64,000 nucleotides of DNA from Rhyzopertha dominica (lineage: Eukaryota; Arthropoda; Insecta; Coleoptera; Bostrichidae). Location of the stretch: contig QCXZ01000003.1 of NCBI GenBank assembly GCA_025024175.1, positions 59,724,023 to 59,788,022 of the forward strand, read 5' to 3'. Shown here one piece after another: positions 11,831 to 22,586 of this stretch; the first letter of the stretch is position 1, and each line of letters opens with the position of its first letter. A program made the position numbers and the translations under genes. The notes beneath the pieces are model-generated. The model was not told where the DNA came from, searched no databases, and worked only from the letters and a program-made list of their open reading frames with translations.

Positions 11831-11870
11831 TACAGGGTGTCCTATTTTTATTGTAATTACAGGATATTTC
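11831..11870 (+). repeat. Mariner-type terminal motif
   Basis: TACAGGGTGTCCTATTTTTA has the form of a Tc1/mariner end next to a TA target. No matching inverted end was found in the following 2 kb, so it may be a solo or truncated end. Confidence 0.35.
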
Positions 11871-13150
11871 GGTATCTATAGATACAAGAAAGTTGCGGTT
11901 AACACGTTACTATCATACTTTTTTGATGCGACTTGAACCGTACATCTCTATTTTTATACCGCCTTTTGTTTTAAAGCTATTGTACTTTACTTTTGTCATT
12001 TTATGACATATTTATCCGGATGTTATTAGTCTTCTCCTTACTTGCTGTTTTTTCTGTCATGTGCTCTTGCCTCCACATACTTTATCTTATATGTCTGCCT
12101 CTGCCTTGTCAATAAGTTCCGAGCAATGTACTCTTTGATTGTGTTTCAGATCAAACCTTGAAATAATTCTCCTAATTAATTCCCTTTAGGAATACAAAAT
12201 TCGTTGACTACTTGTATTATATGTTTCTGAATTACAAATTCCAGCATTAATAATTCAATTAACCACTAATTCATTAACCGCTATTCAAAACACTCACTAT
12301 AATTACAAGTACTTAAAACGAATATGCTTGAATATTTCAGAGCCATCTCCTTCTCTATTATGAAACTTTTCTAGACCATTCCGGTTGCCTATTCAGCAGG
12401 AGCTAGTTTTCCCATATCATAACGCCACGGAGTGGCAATTTTGTAGAGAATACTTTAATTATTTAACCCTATTCACGGAGTAGCTTCTCCGATGCCATTG
12501 ATAGGAACATGCTGTACTGGGCTGGTTTCTATCACAGATATAGACCGCCTAGCTCACAGAGTTACTCTTAGATGGCACTAAGGACATTAGTTCTTTTACA
12601 TACCAGTCCGCATGAAGAGATTAAAGCGACGGTCTGCAATGGTCAGTTCAGGCTGGTTCATCCTGAATGGCGCTACGTGTTCCCTTTTGAAAGTGATGGC
12701 ATGGAGGGTAAGGGGGGATTACGCATGTTTCCACGGTCAGATGGCGCTAATCAGCATATAATTTTATTGCACTCAAGTGGTAATTTGATGGTAGGGAACG
12801 ACAATATCAACTGAAATCCCACAACTGACACCGGTGACAGTTGCTCCATTGCGTGTTGCGCTTGCGTCCTCTTCATTTTCGTGTTTTTGTTTGTGATGGT
12901 TATTGTTATGTTTTGAACTTTTATGTTTTTATAGACGTTTGTGATGGTGGAATCAATTTTAGTTTAATAGTCACCTGCAGTAACAGGTAATTAGAATTGA
13001 GAAAAACATTATTATAGGTACTTATAAAAAATTATTTCAGGCTGTTTCTGCGTGCACTTTTTTTGTATAATACCTAGTTAGGTGCTTCAGTTCAAGCGGT
13101 AAATGTAAGTACCAGTTAATAAATAGCAAACTAATTATTTGATTAATGCC
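11871..13150. other. Unassigned; may contain the 5' region of the THAP remnant
   Basis: An 80-codon open frame at 12572-12814 (+) has no recognisable domain. The more GC-balanced stretch 12380-12900, just upstream of the THAP remnant, could be the promoter end of that element, but nothing specific supports this. Confidence 0.3.
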
Positions 13151-13158
13151 AGATTATA

Positions 13159-13356
13159 ATGGAGTCGGACAAAGGTCGTTTCTCAGTGCCAGGTTGTAAG
13201 GTGAAACAAAAGCCGATATTCAGGTTTCCAAACCCAAGAAGAGGCGACATGTGCAGCAAGTGAAAACAAGCAATCAACAATCCTAGCTTTAAGAATTTAT
13301 CTCATGAACATCTTTACAGAATTGGGTATTTAACAATTATAACGAATAAATCCTAA
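13159..13356 (+). pseudogene. THAP-domain first exon remnant
   Basis: From ATG at 13159 the frame reads MESDKGRF, then SVPGCKVK, FRFPNPRRGD and, after an in-frame stop, KQAINNPSFKNLS. This matches the start of a THAP zinc finger (usually CSVPGC, then FRFP, then KWKQAI). The first zinc Cys is replaced by Phe, and TGA sits where the invariant Trp codon is expected. THAP domains bind DNA and occur in P-element-type transposases and derived host proteins. The C-terminal Cys-His half is not found. A dead transposon exon is the likeliest reading. Confidence 0.65.
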
Positions 13357-14300
13357 TGTGCTGATGTGTAGTAGCAAATTATTAAAATGGTAAATAATTA
13401 CTGTAACCCATAACTTGTAACTTACTAACTTACACCGCAGGCTGTTATACTTGATTTACTGGTCTTATAATGTAAATTACTTCTTCATTAATTAATTTAA
13501 GAAGTGTATTTAAAGACGATGCAATTGGTGTAGGTTATTAGTATGTTCTTTGATTTCTAATTACATTTCTGGTTGGTGGATAAGAAGATAGTTTAAATAT
13601 TGGAGTTGTAAAACCATAAAAACAAATTATTATTATTACATATCTAAACTCTTCATTTTTGTTTTTACAAAGTCACTTTCAGTTATACTAATATTATTCA
13701 AATGCTCTTACACTCATATTTTTTAGAATGTTTTGTCAGTGTTAACATTAGTTACTTCAGCTTACTGTATTGTTACCGTTTCTGTTAAGTATTTAACTAC
13801 AAGTGGTTCGATACATAGTTAATTTACTTTTCATGTATTTAAATACTCATTCAAATTTTTCTGTAGTATTAGTGGTTCAGTTTCAGTAGTTACATTTTTC
13901 TTAATATTTACCTACAATATTTAAATACATTTTAAAAACTTTGAACAACACTGGTTATAAAGGTGAACCACTATAACTGACGCTGTTTGTCATTTGTATT
14001 GTTTCAAGTTATCGGTACTATTGTTTAGAGTGTACTTTTTATTGTAAATCTACTTTTAAATGATAAAGCATACTTTTGTTTAAGGCAATATCAAAAATTA
14101 ATAGGACAGTTTTTAATTTAGCTCTTTAATTTGTTCATATATTTTTGATATTGTCTGCATTGCTTGTTACAAATGAACTATGTTCACAACACAAATTTCC
14201 AATCAATATTTATTCACTAGTTTATAGTTAATGCGAAAACTGTATTAATATACTTTAACTTTTAATTGTTCTTTCATTTATAATTATATTTGTTAGGTTG
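13357..14300. other. No gene seen
   Basis: Very AT-rich sequence without recognised features. Confidence 0.5.
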
Positions 14301-14380
14301 TTCGCACCTTTCCAAGTGAAATTTCATTGTATTCAATGTATACATTGTATTCAATGAAATTTTAATTGGAAAAGTTCGAA
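14301..14380. repeat. 80-bp near-perfect palindrome
   Basis: Two 40-base arms meet at 14340/14341. The inner arm (ATTTCATTG...CAATGTA) pairs with few mismatches and the outer ends pair TTCG with CGAA. It could be a small foldback MITE or extrude as a cruciform. Confidence 0.8.
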
Positions 14381-14574
14381 TGATCTAGCAAAAACCACCT
14401 TTAATACCGAAAATATTGATCCTAGATATTCAAATTTGGCGCTAATTTACGCAAGTTTCGACGCACAGATGGCGCGATCGCGAAAATGATGTTGGGACAG
14501 GACAGATGCATTGGCCTTTTCTTTCTATTAAAGTGTTATTTTATGGGTCAGTTTCTCAGTTTACTCTCTACCTC

Positions 14575-14620
14575 TGGCTGGCTGATGAGCCCCAGCAGGG
14601 CGAAACCTGTCGTAGGATGA
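14575..14620 (+). ncRNA. Hammerhead-like core motif (relic)
   Basis: CTGATGA (14582-14588) is followed by a 4-bp hairpin GCCC/GGGC, then GAAA (14602-14605) and, three bases on, GTC (14609-14611). Order and spacing fit a minimal hammerhead core with a very short stem III, as found in PLE ends. No stem I adjoins the core (G opposite G at the first pair). Only ACTCTC and GAGAGT further out can pair, so this is probably a decayed copy. Confidence 0.45.
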
Positions 14621-14761
14621 GAGTGGATTGACCAGGGCAGATGATTTATTTCAGAATATTTTGAGTTAGGCCATTTATTTAAAAATTAAGTAAAAATTCC
14701 GCGATACTGACAGACTGACACATTCACCCTACATTGTGTAAGACATAAAAATAATACTTAC

Positions 14762-14878
14762 CGGGTGCATTCTACGGGCGGTGTCGTGGATGGCAAGGAT
14801 GTGCGTAATGTTATATTTGGAAAGTTGGGACACGTCTTTTGAGTCCCTGTAATTACCCACGTAGAGCCCCGGCAAGAC
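14762..14878 (-). CDS. Exon 2 of DUSP22/DUSP15-like dual-specificity phosphatase
   Basis: This 39-codon exon encodes the N-terminal part of a small dual-specificity phosphatase of the DUSP22 (JKAP/JSP1) and DUSP15 type. These enzymes dephosphorylate Tyr and Ser/Thr and act in kinase signalling at membranes. It reads VLPGLYVGNYRDSKD, then SKYNITHILAIHD, as expected just after the myristoylated N-terminus. The acceptor is TTACAG at 14884-14879 and the donor GTAAGT starts at 14761. Both boundaries are phase 0. It joins in frame to exon 1 at 35712-35732. The catalytic HCxxxxxR exon is absent down to base 1. The exon is intact, with no stops or indels, unlike the transposon sequences around it. 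Confidence 0.88.
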
Positions 14879-15196
14879 CTGTAACGAACGAATATGCTTT
14901 GAAATTAAGGTGCACGGAGATTTTGCTGATATACAACAAATAATGTTTTTCTTGGTTTGATTTGTCAATACTCAAAAGTAATTCGAAATAAACAATATTT
15001 AGTCATGTAATACATGACCTTTCTCCTGTTCATTATAGTTAATAATTTAGAAATATCCCCATTTATTTCTACAAGAGCAAGTCATTATTAATATAGAATG
15101 TTTCTAAAAAAAAAACTCCACAAAAATGGATCAGTTTTCAATTTTACAAATGCTACTCTGCCTTCTACAGTGTTTTAATAATATATACAATTAAGC

Positions 15197-15230
15197 CACT
15201 GAAAAAGGCCGCGAAGCGGTTGAAACACTT
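15197..15230 (+). ncRNA. Hammerhead-like/PLE-end motif (weak relic)
   Basis: CTGAAAAAG, a GCCGC-GAA-GCGGT hairpin and TGAAAC follow in the order of a hammerhead core. The 5' core differs from CUGAUGA and no cleavage triplet in context is clear. It is similar in layout to the motifs at 2231 and 14575. Confidence 0.3.
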
Positions 15231-15628
15231 GGTATTTGGCTTTGCCAAAAAAAGATTTGGAAATAGGATTAAAAATAAATACCTATTATTAGTAATTTCT
15301 AATTTGTGAACGCGTTAAGCTAAAAGATTCGTATAAAGTGCAGATAAAAGTGTTTAAACTGTAAGTAAGGTAAAGTGATATGATTTTGATGTCAATCGTG
15401 ATATTAAGTATAATCTAAAGTTAGTATAGTAGGTTTGTAATCTTAAAGCATGCTTACATAGGTATAAAGGATCACATGCGTATCCCAGATACCTATTATC
15501 TATGAGATGAATGTTGAGCCTGACGTCATGGTTTCACGAATCAAGCGCCAACAACTAATTTTAAAGTTGCGCCATTCGCGCTTTCGTTGCTTATATGGAG
15601 TGATATTTAGCTTACTTTCTTACAATAT

Positions 15629-17305
15629 TTAGTAGATGAGTACCTTAAGGCGCATGGTTACAAGGTGCTTAGCCTACCGCCGTTCCGCTCCCAGTTCAAT
15701 TCTATTGAGCTGATCTGTGTGCAGGTAAGACAACGCATTAATTGTTGTTTGTACCCTAAACTGATGGAATGTTGTTCACAGGTAAGGCAATATTGGACTG
15801 TGTGGGCACGGGCACTGGAGCAGTATACCCCCGAACTAGTGTTGTCAATATTGTAATGATTCGTTACTCAGTAATCGTTACTTCACAAGAATCGAAGTAA
15901 TCGATTACCAATTGTGAACAGTAGTCGTTACACGATTACTACGATTACTGCTCGTATACCGATATTCTGCAGTGCCGCAGCACAGCACAGTCATGCGATA
16001 GCGAGTAACGACTACGACGAATAACGAGTAAGGAAAGAGNCGGTTCGGATTCGATAGGTAACGACTGAAGTAAGATACGTGGATCGATTGTAGATAAAGT
16101 AGAAGGTAGTTAAAGGCGGGGAAAAGTAGGTGTTTAGTCTTTTAGCTTACAAAATAAAGATTCTAAAGGTCGCGTTGAGAAATAAGTTTAAAAATATTAT
16201 GGTCCAGGGGAATGTTGTTAATTTTGTTTTTCCATCAGCATTTAATAATTATTTGCTCTGCTTCTGTTACAGTAAAAGTGAAACCGTCTGACAAAATCTT
16301 ACTACCTACACAAAAAATAATTATTAATATAATAAATATTGTTAGTGCCTTACTAAACGCATACAATAATTTAGTTTGTGGTATCCTTAACGTTTGTTTT
16401 TTCTTTTAAATACAAGAATACCACTAACGAATAATATTCCAGATATTACTGACGCATTTACTTAATGTGTATATATTTGATAAAACTTTTTTATCTCCTT
16501 AACACCAAAATTAATCTTGTTGACGGCAAAATAATAATTATAATAAGAATAATGTAGGAAATCCCATGTCAATTACTGATGTAATAACGCTGTTTCTATA
16601 ATTACATCGAAAGAAAAAAATGAGTGAACCATTTTATGTGCATATTTTTGCATATATACCTACCTTTCATTTTTACTCTAAGAATATTATTTACATTTGC
16701 CGTTGTACTTCTTTGGTTATTTTTGCACAAAAAAGGTGTACCTACTAAAATTTACGTACTAAAACTTTATCTAGTCTGAACACACAACCCGATTTCATTA
16801 CATATCGTACATAAAATGTATTTCTCATTGCTTTTATTTTTAATTATATATAATTACATAAAAACTTCATAATTTTTATGCGCCTTCGTTTTAAAGTAGG
16901 TACCTAGTTAATTAAATTTCAAACGCAGCTGCAGTAATCGTACATGTTCGCGTGGAATACAGTACCTTCCGTAACCGCGGTTACTTTACGAATAACGATT
17001 ATTAGTGCAAGACTGTAACGTACTCCCGTATTCTGGAATGGCAACACGAATATGTTACCGCTGAGTAATCGTTAACGAGTACGAAGTAACGATTACTAGT
17101 TATACCAGTACCGAGTAATCGCGATTACATAAAAGTAATCGGATTTGACATCGCTACCCCGAACGATGGTGTACAGTTACGGCACACCAAGAAACTGATT
17201 AACTCTTGGTACCAACATGTGCGAATAATCGACAAAGTAGCACCGTTGGTCATTAATGTTGAGGAAGACGACAGCGACTCTGATATTGAAAATGTGGACA
17301 AATGA
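15629..17305 (+). pseudogene. Tc1-type DDE transposase remnant, split by insertion
   Basis: The left piece reads YLKAHGYKVLSLPPFRSQFNS and then IELICVQV. This matches the third-acidic-residue region of DDE_3 transposases (LRLPPYxxxxNPIELIW). The right piece (from about 17172) reads RHTKKLINSWYQHV and ends with an acidic tail before TGA at 17303-17305, as in the family's C-terminus. A hAT-like element at 15837-17156 separates them. Even across the insertion a small indel is needed to keep frame. The N-terminal DNA-binding region and first two catalytic Asp were not found. Dead fragment. Confidence 0.6.
15837..17156. mobile_element. hAT-like MITE with perfect 8-bp target duplication
   Basis: CCCCGAAC occurs at 15829-15836 and 17157-17164, directly flanking the element. 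The ends are inverted: TAGTGTTGTCAATATTGTAA at the left and the complement of TAGCGATGTCAAATCCGATT at the right. Both subterminal regions are dense in GTAATCG/CGATTAC motifs, a typical arrangement of transposase binding sites. The interior codes for nothing recognisable. It lies within a Tc1-type transposase remnant. Confidence 0.85.
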
Positions 17306-17947
17306 TCAGCGTAAGAATCGGAAAGGTTTTAACACCAAAATTTGGAGTATAACTTCCAGAGCTTGCCTCTTACACATGTGCCATCAACAGCACACATCAT
17401 GTATAATTTATAAGCCGCTAAACAGCACGCCACTGAATAAATCTGACAGTGACCTTGAATCGATTTGAACCATACGCTTAAAATTTATGACGTGGGCTCA
17501 ACATTTATCTCATAGATAATACATATTATTTTATCTACATTTTGTACACAGCAACCTTCGACTTACATGAAAATACATTATTTGTCACTAGTGACTGACA
17601 ATTACATCAAATTCCTCCCAATGTTAGAAATAAACCTTACCTTTGACGGCCCAAAAGTATTTTTGCGGGTTTCCTCAATTGGTATGATATTTCCCGAATT
17701 CGAACAAACAAACGAAAACATAATTGTGATTGATGATACGTCAGACGCAGCACGCACTCGAAGCTATTCGCCCCCGAATGGCGTGATACCAAAAAACACA
17801 TGAATACAAACACATTGATGCCAACAACTAAAAGCGTTGGTAACGGTTCCACACAAACGGAATAAATTGATACAAGTAGAGTTCTTAATATATTCGCAAG
17901 TGAGCTGACAACGTATATACATGTAGAAATGCAGGATTAGTCAAATG
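17306..17947. other. No gene seen
   Basis: Unassigned. Two overlapping opposite open frames around 17567-17852 have no recognisable domains. Confidence 0.4.
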
Positions 17948-18039
17948 CATGGGCATACCCAGCTTTTGGTCTAAGGGTTTTCTGCTAGGTGACTTAAAAA
18001 CATCTTCTGTGAAGACTCAAGTTTTTTGTTTTTTATATA

Positions 18040-20334
18040 CAGGGTGATTTTTTGAAAACTTCACACCTTAAATAACTTTAAATATAGCAAAAATTTAAAA
18101 ATTTGCAAAAACAGGTAAACTTTTGTTTGCAGGGGGACAACTTTTGAGATAAGTTTTTAATGGATAGCGCTTACTCTCTGAGCAGGGTAGACACCCCTTT
18201 AAAAATTTTAAATGGAACTATCCATCTTGTGATACATCATTTGAAAGCTTATTTCACAAAGAGGCTCGCCATGTAATTAGTTTTACCACGTTTAACTTAT
18301 TGACGGGGTAATAGATTAATAGTGCCTACGAAACAGGTTGCTTATTAAATTGAATATTTTGGACTCTTTTCAACAAAATGTATTTTATTTTAGAGCGGAA
18401 ATAAAATTTGTCCTTACGAGAACCCAAAATTTAAACAAACAACTTGTAAAAAATATGACACTTAAAAAAATCCCAGAATACTGAAAATTTTCTTTAAACA
18501 TTATTATTAACATTAAAGTATTTATCATGTAATTTTTTAGAAAGTCCATGTCCACGAAAAAGAAAAATTATTTATTTGTAACTCCAAAAACAGTGTCAAC
18601 AAAACCATAGAAATTCAAACCTTACAATAGATTCTCAAAATGTGCAACACCTCTTTCCATACAATAATACAGACGGTTCTCGAACTCCTGCTGCACTTTT
18701 CGGAAAGTTTCAGGTGGAATCCTCCTGCACTCGTTAATAATTCTTTCTCGCAGATCGTCCAGGCTAGTAGGTTGTGTTTTGTAAACCACAGATTGTAAAT
18801 GACCCCATAGAAAGAAATCTAAAGCAGTCAAATCGGGTGATCGTGGCGGCCATTCAATTGTTCCACGCCTACCAATCCAGTGAAGAGGAAATCTATGATT
18901 TAACCAATTTCGCACATTAATGGCGTAATGCGGTGGGGCTCCATCATGTTGGTAAAACAATTCGTATTCATCCAACATTGGATTTCCTTCAGGGTCACGT
19001 TGGTTTTCTAATTGCTCTGTGATTAAAGGATCAATAACGTTATCAAGTAATTCTAAATACATTCCCCCATTTAGCGTCCCATCAATGAAAATTGGACCTA
19101 CAATTGCGTTGCCAAGTATTCCAGCCCAGACGTTCAGCTTCTGAGGAACTTGTGTATGACTTTCTCGAAAAATATAAGGATTTTCGTCACTCCAGTACCT
19201 GACGTTATGTTTATTTACAGAGCCGTTCAAAAAAATGTGCATTCATCACTGAAGCAGATATTTTTTATTAGATTTGGATTTACTACAATCTTTTCTGTCA
19301 TAATTTCGCAAAATTGCAGTCTTCTATCGAAGTCATCTTCGCCGAGTTCCTGGAGAGTTTTTATCTTATAGGGATGGAATTTGTGCAGTTTTGTAACTTT
19401 CCTTACAGATGAATAAGAAAGTCCAGTGGCTGTAGAAATGTTACGCAAAGAGCTAGTTGGATCCATTGCAAAATGACCAAGTACTTCAAGTTGGGCCATT
19501 TCATCAACGACTCTATTCCCTGCCCTTTTTTTGTTTACTACAGATCCAGTGTCTTGAAATTTCTGCACGAGATCGAGAATGTACCTAGCGTCAACATTTT
19601 TATTGGGGTGCCGTTCGTTAAACACCCTCGCTGACGCACGAGCACAGCTATGCTCAGCACCGTAAATAAAAATTATTTCTACCCTTTCGGCAGTTGAATA
19701 AACCATTATCACTTGGACTCTCACTTTAAAATTTCACGCGATTTATAAAAAGGAATGTGAACAAAAAGATGGTCGTGCCAAAGAAGTAGCCAAAAAGTTG
19801 AAACAAAAAATTGGAAACACAAAGTAGATAATTATTTAGCCAATTCAGTATAAACTGTCGAGTTGCAATATCAAGTAATGTCGAAAGAAAATTTTAAGTA
19901 TTTTTGGCATTTTGCTTAGGTGTAACAATTATTTTTTAACAAGTTTTTTTAGGCTTAAGTAAGGGCAATTTTTATTGTAACTGCAAGACAATAAATTTTG
20001 TTAAAAAAAGTCCAAAATATTCCATTTTATAAGCCACTTGCTACAATGCACTTTTTGACCCACTACCCCGTCAATGGGTAAAAAATAGTAAAACTAATTA
20101 CATGGCAAGACTCCTTGTGTAATAAGCTTTTAAATGATGTATCGTAAGATGGGTAGTTTCATTTAAAATTTTTGAAGGGGTATCTACCCCGCTAAGAGGG
20201 TAAGCGCTATCCATTAAAAACTTATCTCAAAAGTTGTCCCCCTGCAAACAAAAGTTTACCTGTTTTTGCAAAATTTTAAATTTTTCCTCTATTTAAAGTT
20301 ATTTAAGGTGTGAAGTTTTCAAAAAATCACCCTG
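18040..20334 (-). mobile_element. Mariner-like transposon (DD41D) with long terminal inverted repeats
   Basis: The element starts CAGGGTGATTTTTTGAAAAC and ends with its exact complement, next to TA duplications at 18038-18039 and 20335-20336. The inverted ends stay similar for about 340 bp (left to about 18385, right from about 19990), much longer than the roughly 30 bp usual in mariner. It carries one transposase gene on the minus strand. It sits inside family A, so it arrived later. Confidence 0.92.
18622..19724 (-). pseudogene. DD41D mariner-like transposase, single frameshift
   Basis: This is the cut-and-paste transposase of the surrounding element. The first part (19724-19227) has an N-terminal helix-turn-helix region (TAERVEIIFIYG, ARVFNERHP) and a second one (LGHFAMDPTSSLRNIS), ending at FSDECTFF with the first catalytic Asp. 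The second part (19242-18622) has FYQHDGAPPHY with Asp 2 and SPDLTALDFFLWG with Asp 3. I count 41 residues between Asp 2 and the LDFF Asp. The two parts are joined at a run of seven T on the minus strand (about 19235) where one base appears missing. No other lesion is seen, so this copy is young. A sequencing error in the homopolymer is possible. Confidence 0.9.
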
Positions 20335-21500
20335 TATACTGATCTTCAAAAGCTCCTTTATTCCTAATTCAATTATTGATGATATCAGTTAGGCGATATC
20401 CAGCGCATGTCTATAACATTTAACAAAAGATGGGTAGATACATTTTATTTGGAAGAATAAAGATCTGTGATCCACTTAATCTATAGTAATGTCAAACGAA
20501 GGCCTAAAGACTACAGGATTTACTCGACTATACTGAAATCTGCAGGGATTACCAATTAAACGCACAGTATAAATTATTACAAATGTAGGTATACCTTTAT
20601 GATCATTAATCTTATTATGACAATATAAGTTATACTTCGATTGTTACTTCTGCGGCAATTTTTATGTGACATAAAAGTAATTTATGTTTTTAACTTTAAT
20701 CATATATGCATAATAGTTTATGTGCTTAAAGCGCCTAATATCGCCGTCATCTGAAACTCAATATGAGCACATCGATGATACTCCACTAACTTGGACATTA
20801 GCAAATTCTGATATTTTAAAGAGATCAAATTTGAGTACTTCTTTTTGCTCTTTGGCTAAAATAATGACCAGGGCATAAATCGAAAATAGTGCCTTTGAGT
20901 CGTTTATATAAATGCTAGATAATAACCAGACACCGCAACACATTAAAATAATAACATATTACATTTCAATGTTCGACGACGATTTTGTACATATAATGGA
21001 TAGGTACTGTGTAAAATTAGAATTAGATAATTGCATAAATTTATGCAAGATATGCTTTGTTATGAACACAGTACAGAATATACCATCTTTGATTTATACT
21101 GAGCCTTTGGGTTTTTTCAAAAAGTTTTTTGTATACTGGCATTTTAATTCGTGCTTATAATACTACTGAATTCCTAAAACTTACGTTAAATAGACTTTCA
21201 TAACTCTTAGTTCGGATGGATTTTTGCTCGAAATAACTGATATTTTTGAAAGTTTTTGTTTCACTGTATTAATTTTGAAATTTGGAACTAAGAAGATTGG
21301 AGTTACCGCCAAATACAAATACCTGACCGATTCTGGGTATTCCACATAACAGAATTATGCATAGTTGAACAATCCCTATAAGAAAACGTATTAGAAAAGC
21401 TGAACAAAGTAGAAATCGTATTATGATTGCTGACCAAAATAAGCTTGAAAATCGTTTGACAACGACTTATTGAATGGTCAAATGTATGGTATAACAGGCT

Positions 21501-22030
21501 TATTTTTGTAAACGTGAGCTTTATTACAGCAATGTATATCCTTAATAAAAGTTTTTTGCGAATTTTTCTACTTTAGGCTATTTTTGATTTTGTTTTTAAT
21601 GGCAAACATGCGATATTTGGAAATATTGCTTCCGACTACAAAATTTTTATAACAAATCAGGTTATCAAATAAATCTGTACTGGTACTATTTTCATTTGAA
21701 AAAACATTGTAATGCTTGTTATTTTTTATAGATTTCTTTATTCTGAATCCAGTGGTGTGTACTCCGAATTTTTTAGGGGGTCACATTTTAGAGATGTAAC
21801 ACAAACTGGCATTATTTTTAAATTTAAACCGTAGTTGGCATTACCATGGCTGAAAAGACCTATTTTGCTGATTAAGAAAATATATAATTATTAGGTTTAT
21901 TTTTTACTAATTTTGCTATTATCCAATTTTTGTAATAATTTGATGAGGTTTTACTATTTAAATCTTACATTATTAAAAAGTTGGCTAAAGCTTTAAAACA
22001 AAAGACTATACAAAATGGCGATGGTACAGC
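21501..22030. other. No gene seen
   Basis: AT-rich, unassigned. Confidence 0.5.
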
Positions 22031-22034
22031 TCAA

Positions 22035-22565
22035 CTCACAACCAGAATAATGCAATTAAAGTGTTTTACACAACTATTGTTAGAGGGCGAAAAAAGAAAA
22101 GCTTGCTGCTGGAAAGGGATACATTTCTAAGTGAAAGAAGACTGAAAGCCCAACAGCTACGCAAATTTTGTAAAGAGACGTAAACTGAAATGTTTTCAAA
22201 CACCTAAAGAGGACAAGGACCAATATTATTTGCAGCTTTGGTGGCCAGAAAAAGATATTTATCAAAAGCGCCAGTTTGTGGCATCCAGCATCATTGTAGC
22301 ACCGATAAAGAGAAATAGAGATAGAGAAGGTGACAGAAAGAATAAAAGACAGGTTATCATTTACTATCCAAAACCAACGTATTGAAGTTTGAAGTACGAT
22401 GCAAAGTCTTATTTCTGCAAACATTTCTAACCGCTTTATCAAAAAGGCAATGTTGTGGCCTTGTGTCCAAAGACACATCATCAATAGATCAAAAGCTTGA
22501 TTTCCATTTGTGGCCGATTTTGAACGTCCGGACCTCGGGATATCTTTTTTTGACAGACAGTTGAA
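22035..22565 (+). pseudogene. Possible decayed coding fragment, unidentified
   Basis: On the plus strand, frames broken by indels read phrases such as RCKVLFLQTFL and VSKDTSSID. These recall a transposon-associated protein family of insects with a VCKxFFLxTL motif. The match is by eye and weak. The long minus-strand open frame over the same bases (22080-22586) is hydrophobic without a known domain and is more likely a shadow. Confidence 0.25.
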
Positions 22566-22586
22566 CAGTGGCCTAGGTAATTGCAT

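Larger units (their letters stand above)
17948..21500 (+). mobile_element. Repeat family A, copy 1 (interrupted by mariner-like element)
   Basis: It starts CATGGGCATACCCAGCTTTTGG, as copy 2 at 26049 does. After the inserted transposon (18040-20334) the similarity to copy 2 resumes at ACTGATC and runs to about 21500. The far terminal repeat was not found, so the right end is uncertain. No coding frame is shared between copies. Confidence 0.7.

Noticed and set aside
14729..14968. Taking the whole 79-codon frame as one protein
   Set aside because: Only 14762-14878 is exon. The flanks contain AG and GT splice signals, and the sequence outside has no similarity to the phosphatase.
22080..22586. 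168-codon minus-strand open frame
   Set aside because: Hydrophobic, without a domain. The plus strand of the same bases reads more like a decayed transposon protein.
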